From: Pseudomonadota bacterium | Lineage (GTDB): Bacteria; Pseudomonadota; Alphaproteobacteria; Rhizobiales; Rhizobiaceae | Assembly (NCBI GenBank): GCA_023451735.1 | Contig: JAEXYH010000007.1 | Span: 33,446-97,445, forward strand | DNA length: 64,000 nt | Direction: 5' to 3' | In this document: positions 35,924 to 45,303 of the stretch, in pieces | How positions within the stretch are numbered: the stretch's first letter is position 1 | How the letters are laid out: every line of letters starts with the position of its first letter | Notes under the pieces: generated by a model | The model's database searches: none | Told to the model about the DNA's origin: nothing | What the model saw: only the letters and a program-made list of their open reading frames with translations | Translations under genes and position numbers: made by a program

Positions 35924-36322
35924 TCAACTGCAAACGCGAACTGGCCTTATGCGCCAGCCGTACGCCGTCCATACCTGCCGACGAACGAGATAGCAGTCTC
36001 CGTAGTAGCTCGATGCCAGATATGGCGATCCGTACCATCCACCTCCGTAGTACGATCCCAGCCCCAATCCCACGCCGAGCCCGAGTCCGCCGTATCCAAA
36101 TCCACGACCGCGGAAGCCTGCGCCTCTAAATCCACCGCCGTAGAAGCCACCGCGGTGGAAGCCGCCGCCGCGAAAGCCGCCACCGTGGACGCCACCACCA
36201 TGAAATCCGCCTCCTCGAAAACCACCGCCACCGTGGAATCCGCCGCGAGCAGATGCCGTAACAGGAGCGGCTGCAACTGCAATGGCGCTCATCGCCGCAA
36301 GAGTCATAAGTAATCTACGCAT
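35924..36322 (-). CDS. Exported Gly/His-rich small protein
   Basis: A 132-residue secreted protein. The signal peptide ends VTASA. A run of GGGF and HGGG units (about residues 25-75) follows, then a Gly/Tyr stretch. The conserved C-terminus YGDCYLVRRQVWTAYGWRIR is typical of small envelope proteins in Bradyrhizobium relatives. A surface or metal-binding role is possible because of the repeated His. ATG 36322 is chosen over an upstream start for its signal peptide. Confidence 0.75.
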   Translation of the reverse strand: MRRLLMTLAAMSAIAVAAAPVTASARGGFHGGGGFRGGGFHGGGVHGGGFRGGGFHRGGFYGGGFRGAGFRGRGFGYGGLGLGVGLGLGSYYGGGWYGSPYLASSYYGDCYLVRRQVWTAYGWRIRPVRVCS

Positions 36323-36553
36323 GTTCTGTCCAATCTTCGAAAAACGAAGTCGCACCCGATATCGATACGGGGACGTTGCAGATTAGTTGCATCGCTCTGC
36401 CGTGCTAATTTTGATAAGTCTCCAACGAAACCTCGTAAAATCGCACTATTTGAAAACCGATGCAGCGCTTGTGCGTAACTAGTTGCAATGACCGAGACCG
36501 TTGATCGTGATGTGCCCTTTTGCGGGCGCGGTGGGTCGTGTCGGGATGAAACA

Positions 36554-37237
36554 ATGCCCCTGAAATCAAATGCCCTTATCGGTCGTCTCGTTGAAGACGA
36601 CTTAATCTTCGTAAGATCGTCTTCCACCGAGGTCGATATGCCGGCCCGGTGCATCCTGCAGGAAGCGGGGCGGCCAGTTGAACATGTCTACTTTCCGTCG
36701 GCAGGTTCCGTTTCGTTTCTCGTCACGTCAAAGGCTGGCGCGGTCGTCGAGGCAGGGTTCGTGGGCGCGGACGGAGCGATAGGTTCTCTTCACCAACTTG
36801 GCAGCCGACTGCATTTCACACGCGCCATTGTAGTGGTTCCCGGAAGGGCGCTTCGTCTCCCCGTGCTGCGTTTCGAAACTCTTCTCCGGAATTCTTGGTC
36901 GTTCAACCGAATGATCGTCTCCAACAATACGCTGATCGCCGAGCGCAGTCAGCAGATAGCGGCCTGCAATTTGGTGCATCGTCTTGAGTTGCGCCTTTGC
37001 CGTTGGCTGCTGCAGACGATCGGCGGCGGATCGAGCCGTCGCGTAGAAATAACACAAGAGGCGCTCTCCCACTTCCTAGGGGTCAATAGAGCGCGCCTGA
37101 ACGAGGCGCTGAAAACGTTGGAGATCGCAGGCGCAGTCGCCGCGTCGACCAGAGGCACCATTCAGATTCTTAGTCACGAAGCAATGCAGCGGATGGCCTG
37201 CGAGTGCGCAGGACATTTGAGTTTAGTTCCGACTTAG
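36554..37237 (+). CDS. Crp/Fnr-family transcriptional regulator
   Basis: A 227-residue regulator. The cyclic-nucleotide-like beta-roll covers about 15-130 (EHVYFPSAGSVSFLVTSKAG). A long helix follows and then a winged helix-turn-helix, ITQEALSHFLGVNRARLNEA. No FNR cysteine cluster is visible. The effector-pocket arginine of true CRP is not evident, so cAMP binding is uncertain despite the adenylate cyclase at 859-2106. An upstream in-frame ATG at 36488 would add 22 residues. Confidence 0.87.
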   Translation: MPLKSNALIGRLVEDDLIFVRSSSTEVDMPARCILQEAGRPVEHVYFPSAGSVSFLVTSKAGAVVEAGFVGADGAIGSLHQLGSRLHFTRAIVVVPGRALRLPVLRFETLLRNSWSFNRMIVSNNTLIAERSQQIAACNLVHRLELRLCRWLLQTIGGGSSRRVEITQEALSHFLGVNRARLNEALKTLEIAGAVAASTRGTIQILSHEAMQRMACECAGHLSLVPT

Positions 37238-37344
37238 ATCTGGCATTTATTTGTCTAGTTTCTGTTCTGCAGAGAACAGACACGTTGACCGAGTCTCGAA
37301 CTAATCGAGCGCGATAAGCCGCCAACCAAAAGGAAACGACCCAC

Positions 37345-37647
37345 ATGAAGAAGATTTTGATCGCTGTCTGCTGCGCCGCCCTTGTAAGCGGCACCTCCCT
37401 TGCCTCTGCTCAATCTGGCACCGCAATGGGCGGTGCGACGATGAGCAAGAGCTCTATGGACGCGAACAATCGGATGTCCAAGAAAAAGAAGATGAAGATG
37501 AAGCGGGGCATGATGAAGCGGGACGGCATGTCAAACAACGGTATGAATAACGGAATGTCCGGAGGCATGAACAACGGCATGTCCGGTGGGATGAACAACG
37601 GAATGATGAACAATGGCATGTCCGGCAACGGCATGAAGAGAATGTAA
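37345..37647 (+). CDS. Exported Met/Asn/Gly-rich repeat protein
   Basis: A 100-residue protein with signal peptide ending SLASA. After a basic KKKKMKMKRGMMKR patch it consists of tandem NNGMSGGM-type units, so nearly every fourth or fifth residue is Met. Met-rich repeats can bind copper(I) or silver, or scavenge oxidants. The AAAGGAAACGACCCAC leader supplies an AAAGGA ribosome-binding site. Related proteins are frequent but uncharacterised in this order. Confidence 0.75.
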   Translation: MKKILIAVCCAALVSGTSLASAQSGTAMGGATMSKSSMDANNRMSKKKKMKMKRGMMKRDGMSNNGMNNGMSGGMNNGMSGGMNNGMMNNGMSGNGMKRM

Positions 37648-37849
37648 GGATGGATGACCGCGTCGTCTAAGGGCGACGCGGGGCCTGCCGGATGCATCTA
37701 AATGCCCAAGCGCGACGTCTACGCGATAATATTCGTCTCCGTGTGTATCGGCGCCGGCGTGCTTTGGCTCATGATCCGGTTGATCGACAGCTACGCTTTT
37801 TAGCGAAAGATCCTGCCCGACTAGACGATGAGCGTTCCGACTTCACACA

Positions 37850-39927
37850 ATGTCAGTTCACAAATCCACTAATCGCGACCGCAGCCTTCTTAACATCCGC
37901 GGAGTATTGACGTCGGCGCTGCGATGGTCGCTGGAACGGCAGCGGCCGGACGGGCACTGGGTCGGGTCGGTAGAATCAAACGCTTGCATGGAAGCGCCAT
38001 GGTGCCTCGGCTTGTGGGTTCTGGGTCTTGAGGCTCATCCGTTGCGCGCCAGGCTCGCGCGATCGCTGGTCGAAACCCAGCGACCGGATGGCTCTTGGCA
38101 GATCTACCACGATGCGCCGAACGGCGACGTGAACACGACTGTCGAGGCATATGCGGCCCTTCGCTCGATGGGTGTGGACGCAGATTCCTACGAGCTCGTC
38201 CGCGCCCGACGATGGATCCTCGACAAGGGCGGCCTCGGCAATGTCCGTGTCTTCACCCGCTACTGGTTGGCCCTAATCGGCGAATGGCCATGGGACAAAA
38301 CGCCGAACCTGCCCCCGGAAGTGATCTGGCTACCGCGCTGGTTTCCCTTCTCGATCTACAATTTCGCACAGTGGCTCGCGCGACCCTCGTACCACTGACG
38401 ATTCTTTCGCTCCGTCGACTGAGCAGGCCGCTGCCGCCGGGGCGGAGGCTCGACGAGCTATTTCCGCAGGGCCGGCGATCGTTCGACTACAGTCTTCCGT
38501 CGAAAGTTCCCGGCGGATTGTGGAGCCGCATCTTTATGGCGATTGACGTGTTCCTGCATGCGGTTCAGTCGTTCGGAGATCGTCTGGGTTGGCGCCGGCA
38601 GAGAGCTGCAAACCGCGTGCTCGACTGGATTGTTGTCCATCAGGATGCAGATGGCGCCTGGGGTGGCATCCAACCTCCTTGGCTTTACGGACTGCTTGCC
38701 CTGCATGCCGAAGGCTTCGGCGTGGACCATGACGCGATGGTCAAAGGCGTAGCCGCGCTCGACGATCCGGCTTGGCGCGTCGATCGGGGCGATGCCAGCT
38801 GGATACAGGCGACCAACAGTCCAGTCTGGGATACGATCCTAACGATACTTGCATTCGAGGATGCGGGAGCTTCGAGGCTGCACCCGGAGGCGATAGGTAA
38901 GGCGCTGGAGTGGGTGTTAGACCGCCAGATCCTTGCACCGGGCGACTGGTCGCTAAAGTTGCCTGGCGTTGCACCTGGTGGTTGGGCTTTCGAATACGCC
39001 AACAATTTCTACCCTGACGTCGACGATACGGCCGTTGCCTTGATGGCTCTTTCGTCCTTTCGAGACGATCCCCATTGGAAGGACGGAGATATCGGCCTCG
39101 CCATCCGGCGCGGCATCGACTGGTTACTGGCCATGCAATGCGAAAGCGGAGGCTGGGGAGCCTTCGACAAGGACAACGATCGTCGGATCCTGACCAGAAT
39201 TCCGTTCTGCGACTTCGGGGAGGCGCTGGACCCGCCGTCAGTGGACGTCACAGCACATGTGCTGGAGGCATTTGCGAAAGTCGGCCTGCCTCGGTCCCAT
39301 CCGGCGATCGTAAGGGGCCTTGCGTTCATTTGGAAAGAGCAGGAGCCCGATGGCCCATGGTTCGGAAGATGGGGCGTGAACTACATCTACGGCACGGCGG
39401 CCGTTATTCCGGCGTTGGCGGCACTTGGATGCGGCATGGAGGATGGTCGGATACACTCGGCATGCGACTGGCTGGTCGATCGCCAGGATGCGGACGGAGG
39501 ATGGGGAGAGACATGTGCATCGTACGTCGAGGCAAGCGCTGCCGGACGTGGCGACGCCACCGCCTCGCAGACAGCTTGGGCCCTTATGGCGCTTATCGCC
39601 GCAGGTAGGCCGGAAGACCGCAGATCCATCGAGCGCGGATGTAATTGGCTTATGGACCGGCAAATCGACGGGACCTGGATCGAGCCCCAATACACAGCGA
39701 CCGGATTTCCCGGATACGGCGTTGGCCAGAGTATCAGGCTCGATGATCCGACCCTGCAGGGAAAGCTGGGACAAGGCCCCGAGCTTTCGAGGGCATTTAT
39801 GCTCCGCTACGATCTTTACCGGCACTACTTCCCCATCATGGCGCTGGGGCGTGCGATGCGCTCCATCCCGGGATTGACGGGCACCGCTGACCTTCCCGCC
39901 CGAGAAGATTTCCGGCAGCCGCGGTGA
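37850..39927 (+). pseudogene. shc: Squalene-hopene cyclase, one frameshift
   Basis: Two overlapping frames give a full-length cyclase of about 690 residues. The first frame (from 37850) carries RQRPDGHWVGSVESNACMEA and WFPFSIYNFAQW. The second (to 39927) resumes with ARATLVPLTILSLRRLSRPL. It includes the catalytic DVDDTA motif, repeated QW-type motifs (DADGGWGETCAS) and the C-terminal YRHYFPIMALGRA. The break is at 38372-38376, where TGGCT replaces an expected TGGGCT. Shc makes hopanoids from squalene. With one G restored the gene is intact, so either it is recently inactivated or the assembly is wrong. Confidence 0.9.
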
Positions 39928-40196
39928 GTCGTTGAGCAACGTCTGGGGCACGAAAACATCCAATCGTTCGCAAGACGAAACGAGGTGGCTGTGTTCGCGA
40001 TGCTCGGCCAAGGCATCGTCACTGCAGTCCGCGGAATAACGCGAGTGATGCTAAGGCGGTATTCGATGCACAGCAAAAGCACGCACGTGACTTGTGCGGC
40101 GAGAGGCCACGCAGCGCGGACACAAGTTTATCATTGTCCGCTTTGCGCCAACAGCGGCCGTCGCAGATTAGGATGAATTTGCCAAAGGCGACTAGC
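39928..40196. other. Gap without a recognised gene
   Basis: Nothing convincing is seen between the cyclase stop and the EcfG-type promoter at 40197. A short frame ending in HCPLCANSGRRRLG recalls a zinc ribbon but has no start site. Confidence 0.35.
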
Positions 40197-40221
40197 GGAA
40201 CCCACGCGTTGTCCCTCCGTT
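40197..40221 (+). promoter_or_regulatory. EcfG-type general-stress promoter (perfect)
   Basis: GGAAC at 40197-40201 and CGTT at 40218-40221 are separated by exactly 16 bases, the consensus for the alphaproteobacterial general-stress sigma factor EcfG. It lies 27 bases before the Lys-rich protein start. Confidence 0.75.
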
Positions 40222-40248
40222 GCCGTTTTGTGAAACGGAGAGGACGCG

Positions 40249-40518
40249 ATGGCGAAGAAAACTAAGAAGTCGGCTAAAAAGGCACCTTGGGACAAGCCCA
40301 ATCCTAAAAAGAAGGCCGGCAAGAAATCGAAGAAAATGAGTCTCGCCAAAAAGGCGAAGGCCAAAAAAGCCGCGAAAAAAGCCGGACGCAAATATCCAAG
40401 TCTTGTAGACAATATGAACGCAGCGAAGAAAAAGAAAACGGCGAAGAAGAGCAGCGCCAAAAAGAAGACCACAAAAAAAACGGGCAAGAAGGCCAAAAAG
40501 AAGAAGTCAGCCAAATAG
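40249..40518 (+). CDS. Lys/Ala-rich histone H1-like protein
   Basis: An 89-residue protein in which about half of the residues are lysine, with alanine, serine and glycine in H1-like AKKxxKK repeats. A central non-repetitive patch (GRKYPSLVDNMNAAK) interrupts the runs. Such proteins bind and compact DNA. AGAGGACGCG precedes the ATG. A perfect EcfG-type promoter lies just upstream, so it is probably made under stress or in stationary phase to protect DNA. Confidence 0.8.
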   Translation: MAKKTKKSAKKAPWDKPNPKKKAGKKSKKMSLAKKAKAKKAAKKAGRKYPSLVDNMNAAKKKKTAKKSSAKKKTTKKTGKKAKKKKSAK

Positions 40519-40826
40519 GTGCGATCTAAAGCGAAGGCGGCTGCCGAAACGGCATCTGCCTCATCCTCTCCCATCGCAAATCCCCAACACCCTTAGCTGC
40601 AGCCTGCATTCCAGGCTTCTTGGTTCGCGGTAGCCCCTCCAGCTCGCAGGCTCTCCGCGGCAACAAGCAGGCTTACAGGGACTCGAAAAGGTAGCGTAGG
40701 CTCGCCGTAGCAACCGCTGCTAGGACGACGGCCAGCGCCCTGCGAGCTCAGCCTCTAGCCTTCGGTCCTGTGTGTCTGTCCACCATTGCGAAATCCTGCG
40801 CCGCATCTGCGCTCCCGACAAAACGC
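40519..40826. other. Gap without a recognised gene
   Basis: About 300 bases with no convincing frame, repeat or promoter motif. Confidence 0.35.
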
Positions 40827-40967
40827 TCACGTGCCTATGACATGAAACAGCGCAGGCAAGCTGATTGCCAGCATTCCGAGCGTCACGAGCCCGAGCACTA
40901 AGCCTTCAGGGTCGTCATTTTCTGGCGGGGGTTCGGGTCCGACCCGTTCGGCGAACAATCCAAACAT
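40827..40967 (-). CDS. Tiny single-helix membrane protein
   Basis: A 46-residue frame: an acidic, Pro-rich N-terminus (ERVGPEPPPENDDPEG) followed by one hydrophobic helix (LVLGLVTLGMLAISLPALF). The composition is convincingly protein-like but the ribosome-binding site is weak. It may be a small stress-related membrane protein; the family is not recognised. Confidence 0.45.
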   Translation of the reverse strand: MFGLFAERVGPEPPPENDDPEGLVLGLVTLGMLAISLPALFHVIGT

Positions 40968-41061
40968 TTCTCAGCCTCACATTCTGCGAGCCACCTGTCG
41001 AGGAACCACGTGATTGCCTTCTGACGTCGTATTCGCTTGTTTTCGCCCATCACCATCGACA

Positions 41062-41283
41062 TCAGCTCGCTGCCCTCAAATCGCGGGCGACCTTGTATTC
41101 CATGTATTTGCTGATGGCGCGGTTGGAGAGGAGCAGCCTGCTTCGCACGCCCTGCCGCATCATGTTCTCGACGGCGTAGAGCAGAACCTGGCTGCAGATT
41201 TCGGGGTCATCAACCTCACCTGTTCGCTCCAGGTAATCCCACGCGATCTGGATGGCCTCTTCCATGAGAATTGCTAAGTGCAT
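41062..41283 (-). CDS. Small conserved hypothetical protein
   Basis: A 73-residue helical soluble protein beginning MHLAILMEEAIQIAWDYLER, then VLLYAVENMMRQGVRSRLLL and SNRAISKYMEY. I recall similar small proteins in Bradyrhizobium-type genomes without known function. A GTG four codons upstream (41295) is an alternative start. It lies head to head with the gene at 41393. Confidence 0.6.
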   Translation of the reverse strand: MHLAILMEEAIQIAWDYLERTGEVDDPEICSQVLLYAVENMMRQGVRSRLLLSNRAISKYMEYKVARDLRAAS

Positions 41284-41343
41284 GGCAATCACCAAAATCT
41301 TTCATGAAGATAAGGTGACGTATCCTCCTTCGTTCCCTGTCCA

Positions 41344-41368
41344 GGAACGGCGCACATGATGCGCCGTT
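41344..41368 (+). promoter_or_regulatory. EcfG-type general-stress promoter (perfect)
   Basis: GGAAC at 41344-41348 and CGTT at 41365-41368 are separated by 16 bases. The start codon of the next small gene is 25 bases downstream. Confidence 0.75.
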
Positions 41369-41392
41369 GAACGGTAATCAACGGAGGAAGCC

Positions 41393-41581
41393 ATGAAAAA
41401 CGTCGAAGACAACACCCCAAGCGAGAAGGTCAGGCCCGACCAGCGTACCGCGCAGGACAAGGGCTCCATGGCGCAGAGCAACAAGCCCTCGGAGAAGAAC
41501 CCACAGAACACCACTGATCCAAGTTTGCCGGACACGCCTAAGCCCGATCTTGAGAAGTGGGGCCGGACCAAAACGCACTGA
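41393..41581 (+). CDS. Small hydrophilic disordered protein
   Basis: A 62-residue protein rich in Asn, Pro, Lys, Asp and Thr, with no hydrophobic stretch, for example SNKPSEKNPQNTTDPSLPDT. It resembles hydrophilin-like stress proteins in composition. ACGGAGGAAGCC provides a strong ribosome-binding site. A perfect EcfG-type promoter ends 24 bases before the ATG. Function is unknown. Confidence 0.65.
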   Translation: MKNVEDNTPSEKVRPDQRTAQDKGSMAQSNKPSEKNPQNTTDPSLPDTPKPDLEKWGRTKTH

Positions 41582-41678
41582 GTGTTTTTCGCAACACTTT
41601 GATTGAATTCAAAGGCGCCGGGAACACCGGCGTCTTTTCCGCTTTTCCCTCGATAGGTTTGCCGACAGGGGTGAGGCA

Positions 41679-41855
41679 ATGAGTGAGAGAGCTTGTCCGA
41701 AGTGTTCGTCGTTGCTGTATCTGCAACGCGTTGATCCGGGGATGAAGGGTTTCGTCAACCGCGTGTTCGAATGCCGTCAGTGCGGCACCGAGAAGACTTT
41801 CCCCGGCCGAGCCAAACCCGGCGTTATGTCATGGCCGCACGACGAGGTTGCCTAG
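41679..41855 (+). CDS. Small zinc-ribbon protein
   Basis: A 58-residue protein with two CxxC knuckles, CPKCSS near 6 and CRQCGT near 36, forming a likely zinc ribbon between them. GTGAGGCA precedes the ATG. It is similar in layout to the proteins at 41939 and 45304. A role in nucleic-acid or protein contacts is plausible but unproven. Confidence 0.6.
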   Translation: MSERACPKCSSLLYLQRVDPGMKGFVNRVFECRQCGTEKTFPGRAKPGVMSWPHDEVA

Positions 41856-41938
41856 TTCGCGGCTCCTTCCGTAAGCACGTTCTGCGGCGAATTCTCCACT
41901 TTACGTTTCGTTTGAGTTTTTGATATGGGACGAACGCT

Positions 41939-42136
41939 ATGTCCCGTACGTCAACGCCCCGCTGCCCGGATTGCCAAACAAAGATGACGTGGGTTAGGTC
42001 CACCCCCGCCAAGCCTGGATTCGTTGCTCATACCTACGACTGCGCACGATGCCATCAGGTTCACACATTTACTGAACCCGACCCTATCAACACTGCAGAT
42101 GGCTGGGTCAAAAGCGAGCTTAAGCCACCTTCTTAA
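41939..42136 (+). CDS. Small zinc-ribbon protein
   Basis: A 65-residue protein with CPDCQTKM near residue 9 and CARCHQVH near 35, likely a zinc ribbon, ending in an acidic tail (TEPDPINTADGWVKSE). Shares the layout of the protein at 41679. Family function is unknown. Confidence 0.6.
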   Translation: MSRTSTPRCPDCQTKMTWVRSTPAKPGFVAHTYDCARCHQVHTFTEPDPINTADGWVKSELKPPS

Positions 42137-42141
42137 TCGCC

Positions 42142-42353
42142 ATGCCCAGACGCCCTATTACCAAACGCTGGACTGACGACGACGTCGCGAAGCTGGCAGC
42201 TTATCGAGAGCGGATACCCTCCTCCATGCTGCTGCGGCATTGAACCGGGCGACCGCGACCGTGCAAAAGAAAGCTCGCCTTCTCGGAAAAAGCTTTCCGG
42301 GCGTGCGTCAGGTTCGTGCAAACCTGAGATCATCCGGCGCCATCGATCTCTAA
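42142..42353 (+). pseudogene. Small basic protein gene with a frameshift
   Basis: The first frame reads MPRRPITKRWTDDDVAKLAA. A second frame, from about 42228, reads ALNRATATVQKKARLLGKSF followed by PGVRQVRANLRSSGAIDL. Together they match a small Myb/SANT-like protein common in Bradyrhizobium relatives (WTxxDxxxL ... AAxLNRxxxxVxxKARxLG). One indel near 42190-42228 breaks the frame. Confidence 0.6.
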
Positions 42354-42690
42354 AAAATCCGATCAGTAAGGTATGCAACGCAGGAGATCAGGCAGCCGCG
42401 AGATAGCTTTGGCAATTCGCCGCGCCTCCTCCCACCGCATGTGTCCGCTAACACACTGATAGCAACGAATGTGCAGGTTTCGCAGTGCATCACGGCGCAG
42501 ATCACGAACCCGCTGCTGCGTGGACCCGAAAGCATTGATCAGTCAGCGTCGGGTAACGCGCTCATTCCGTGACCGCATCACCGCCGATGCCGGCCGCGCC
42601 GCAATTCCATGGTTCTAACTCATTTACTCCAATCTAGAATGGTTCTAAAAACACTTCCCTGTCCTCTCGTGTTGTTCGTACGAAACTCGC
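42354..42690. other. Gap without a recognised gene
   Basis: About 340 bases with no supported frame. A short direct repeat of ggttcta occurs at about 42611 and 42640. Nothing else stands out. Confidence 0.35.
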
Positions 42691-42936
42691 ATGTGGAAAC
42701 CTAAAAAGACCGCCGCCGAGCTTGAGAAGCTATTTCGAGATACGACTGCTCAGACCGTCGGACCATGGCCCGAAAATATGAGATTGATCATCTATCCGCT
42801 GGACGCGAGTTGGCGGATCGTCGTCGGCTATTCCGATGCCGCTCAAATGCCGTTCCGAAATCGGCTTATGGACCTGAGCGTGCAACTGCGCGAGCTCTAC
42901 GATCTTGAGGTGGGTCCTGAAGGTCTCTGGAATTGA
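42691..42936 (+). CDS. Small hypothetical protein upstream of chrA
   Basis: An 81-residue soluble protein with a beta-hairpin-like core, MRLIIYPLDASWRIVVGYSD, and a helical C-terminus (NRLMDLSVQLRELYDLEV). Its last codons abut the chromate transporter start, suggesting coupling. No family is recognised. Confidence 0.55.
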   Translation: MWKPKKTAAELEKLFRDTTAQTVGPWPENMRLIIYPLDASWRIVVGYSDAAQMPFRNRLMDLSVQLRELYDLEVGPEGLWN

Positions 42937-42941
42937 GTAGA

Positions 42942-44129
42942 ATGACGACGTTATCTGGGACCGCCGAAGTCCTGAAAGTCTTCCTCAAATTAGGTTCGAC
43001 CTGTTTCGGCGGACCAATCGCTCACATCGGCTACTTCCGCGACGAATTCGTGACCAAGCGCAAATGGCTGACGGAGTCGGAGTTCGCCGAGCTCGTTGCC
43101 ATCTGCCAATTCCTACCGGGGCCTGCCAGTAGCAAGGTGGGCTTTTCAATCGGACTGATGCGCGCCGGATACCCTGGCGCGGTCGCCGCTTGGATTGGTT
43201 TCACGTTACCATCAGCGCTCGCGCTCGTCCTGTTTGCCTACGGCGCTCCGACATTGAACGGCCAGCTCGGAGCAGGCCTCCTTCACGGATTGAAACTCGC
43301 CGCTGTCGCAATCGTCGCGCAAGCAGTTTGGGCAATGGCGCGCGCACTTTGTCCAGATCGTCAGACGGCGGCAATTGCACTAATAGCAACGTTTGTCGCC
43401 TTACTCGGCTCCACGTCCGCCACTCAGATCATCGCTATCTTGCTCGGCTGCTTTGCCGGACTCCTCTTATGTAGAAGCAACGAGCCTGTCCACGCGACGA
43501 AAACCACGATCAAAGTATCAAGAACGGTCGGGGCGTTCTCTCTAGCGTTGTTTGTCATTCTGCTTGTCGGTTTGCCACTTTTCCGTTCGGTCTCCGGCTT
43601 GTTCGAGTTGTCTCTCTTCGACGCCTTCTATCGATCTGGTTCTCTCGTCTTCGGCGGTGGTCACGTCGTCCTGCCGCTTCTTAAGGAAGCTGTAGTTGCC
43701 CCAGGTTGGATCGGAGAAAATGCTTTCTTGGCGGGCTATGGAGCTGCTCAAGCCATTCCAGGGCCCCTCTTCACTTTCGCAGCCTATCTGGGCGCTGCGA
43801 TCCAGCCGGAGCAAGGCGTCCAATCCGCGACCATCGCATTGGTCGCGATCTTTCTACCGGGAATGTTGATCTTGCTAGGTGTATTTCCTTTCTGGGAGGC
43901 GGTACGGATGCGACCGTCGGCGCGAGCAGCCATGCGCGGTATCAATGCGGCGGTTGTCGGCATCCTCGCGGCTGCATTGTATGACCCGGTCTGGACCACA
44001 GCCGTGGTGAGCCGTATCGATTTAGGCATCGCGCTGGTCGGTTTCCTTTTTCTTGCCGTGGGGCGCTTGCCTCCCCTCCTCGTGGTAACCGCTTGTGCGA
44101 TAGCGGGATTGCTTTCCCCGTTTATTTAA
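42942..44129 (+). CDS. chrA: Chromate/anion transporter ChrA
   Basis: A 395-residue integral-membrane protein with two homologous chromate_transp domains. The hallmark GSTCFGGPIAHIGYFRDEFV with CQFLPGPASS is in the first; FGGGHVVLPLL and AIPGPLFTFAAYLG are in the second. About ten hydrophobic helices are visible. It exports chromate or related oxyanions. An in-frame TTG at 42933 overlaps the previous gene and is an alternative start. Confidence 0.92.
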   Translation: MTTLSGTAEVLKVFLKLGSTCFGGPIAHIGYFRDEFVTKRKWLTESEFAELVAICQFLPGPASSKVGFSIGLMRAGYPGAVAAWIGFTLPSALALVLFAYGAPTLNGQLGAGLLHGLKLAAVAIVAQAVWAMARALCPDRQTAAIALIATFVALLGSTSATQIIAILLGCFAGLLLCRSNEPVHATKTTIKVSRTVGAFSLALFVILLVGLPLFRSVSGLFELSLFDAFYRSGSLVFGGGHVVLPLLKEAVVAPGWIGENAFLAGYGAAQAIPGPLFTFAAYLGAAIQPEQGVQSATIALVAIFLPGMLILLGVFPFWEAVRMRPSARAAMRGINAAVVGILAAALYDPVWTTAVVSRIDLGIALVGFLFLAVGRLPPLLVVTACAIAGLLSPFI

Positions 44130-44244
44130 GAGGAAGCTGGGCGACAGTGACCGCTTTATTTTGGTCTGTCCGAACACTGAACTTTTCAGCTTTGCCCACA
44201 TTATCCTTGCAATGGGCGTGCCCCAACGCGCCTATTTCCAGTGA

Positions 44245-44274
44245 GAAGGCCTCGTTTCCCCCGGCGAGGCCTTC
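44245..44274 (+). other. Hairpin between chrA and tspO
   Basis: A perfect 10-bp stem (gaaggcctcg / cgaggccttc) with a 10-base loop lies 115 bases after the chrA stop. No U-tract follows, so it is a weak terminator at best. Confidence 0.4.
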
Positions 44275-44353
44275 GTTGTGGATGCGGGCCGTCCGTACCG
44301 GTCGCTCGCAGCAACGGTACGACGTAAGTTCATCAAGAGCTTGCAGGTGTCCG

Positions 44354-44833
44354 ATGAACTTCAGCGCAACTTCTGTCGTCGCCCTCATGATCGCTCTGGC
44401 TCTGTGCTTCGCCGCGGCCGCTCTCGGCGCGCGGGTAACGACGCCCGAGATCCCGACGTGGTACGCAAGCCTGGCTAAACCGTCCTGGACGCCGCCGAGG
44501 GCCGCATTTCCAATCGTCTGGCCGATCCTCTATCTGCTCATGGCCGTCTCCGTCTGGCTGCTGTGGCAGGCCGACCCGTCTCCAGCGAAGACCGCCGCAC
44601 TGGTAGGATTCGCGGCCCAGCTCTTGCTCAACACGGTCTGGTCGCCTGTCTTCTTCGGTCGGCACGACATCACCGGCGGGCTGGTCATTATTTCGCTTCT
44701 GGCGATAACGTTGACCTTCACGGTCGTGATGTCGTTCGAAGTTGATTGGATCCCGGGCGCGCTATTGGTGCCGTACCTGTTTTGGATATCCTTCGCAGCG
44801 GCGCTGAATTTCAGGATCTGGACGCTTAACTAA
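44354..44833 (+). CDS. tspO: TspO/MBR family tryptophan-rich sensor protein
   Basis: A 159-residue protein with five hydrophobic helices. Family landmarks are ASLAKPSWTPPRAAFPIVWP, LYLLMAVSVWLLW, LLLNTVWSPVFF and the final YLFWISFAAALNFRIWTLN. TspO binds porphyrins in the membrane and affects tetrapyrrole and stress responses. The start at 44354 gives the normal family length. Confidence 0.92.
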   Translation: MNFSATSVVALMIALALCFAAAALGARVTTPEIPTWYASLAKPSWTPPRAAFPIVWPILYLLMAVSVWLLWQADPSPAKTAALVGFAAQLLLNTVWSPVFFGRHDITGGLVIISLLAITLTFTVVMSFEVDWIPGALLVPYLFWISFAAALNFRIWTLN

Positions 44834-45303
44834 CCGATCTTCCCGAGATCCAACGGCCTCGACGATGGACAACGTGTCCTTGGGCACCGGTCATCGCCTT
44901 CAGCCGAGAAGTCGGAATGCGGCATTTTAGGCAAACGGGCGAGCGGATCTTTTGCATGGCAAATGCCGCGTTTGTTACAGCGGAAAGCAGGCAACCAACT
45001 CTCGCGTGATGGCGTCCGGCTACGTCGAGCCCGCCTCCTCACAAAGGTCGGCTCGTCTTAGCCGCCGCCGACCAAGTTGCGCTCATCCCCCAATTTCATC
45101 GGTTAAGAGTCCGATAACTGACTCAAATGCAGCTTGCGAAACTTGCGGCCAGGCTTCCCGATCGCCTATAGCGACTTCAATCCAGCGGTGCCTGACGTAT
45201 CGGCGTGCCATACTGTCGAGGCAACTCGCCTACCAACATCAACCAAATCGATCACAGAGAATCCAACTCGGATTTCTGCCCGTCGGTCGAAAAAGGATTT
45301 CAC
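44834..45303. other. Gap without a recognised gene
   Basis: About 470 bases. Frames on both strands are open but lack start signals and recognisable motifs. Confidence 0.35.

Noticed and set aside
44245..44274. Classical terminator after chrA
   Set aside because: The stem is perfect but no T-run follows on either strand, so it is recorded only as a hairpin.
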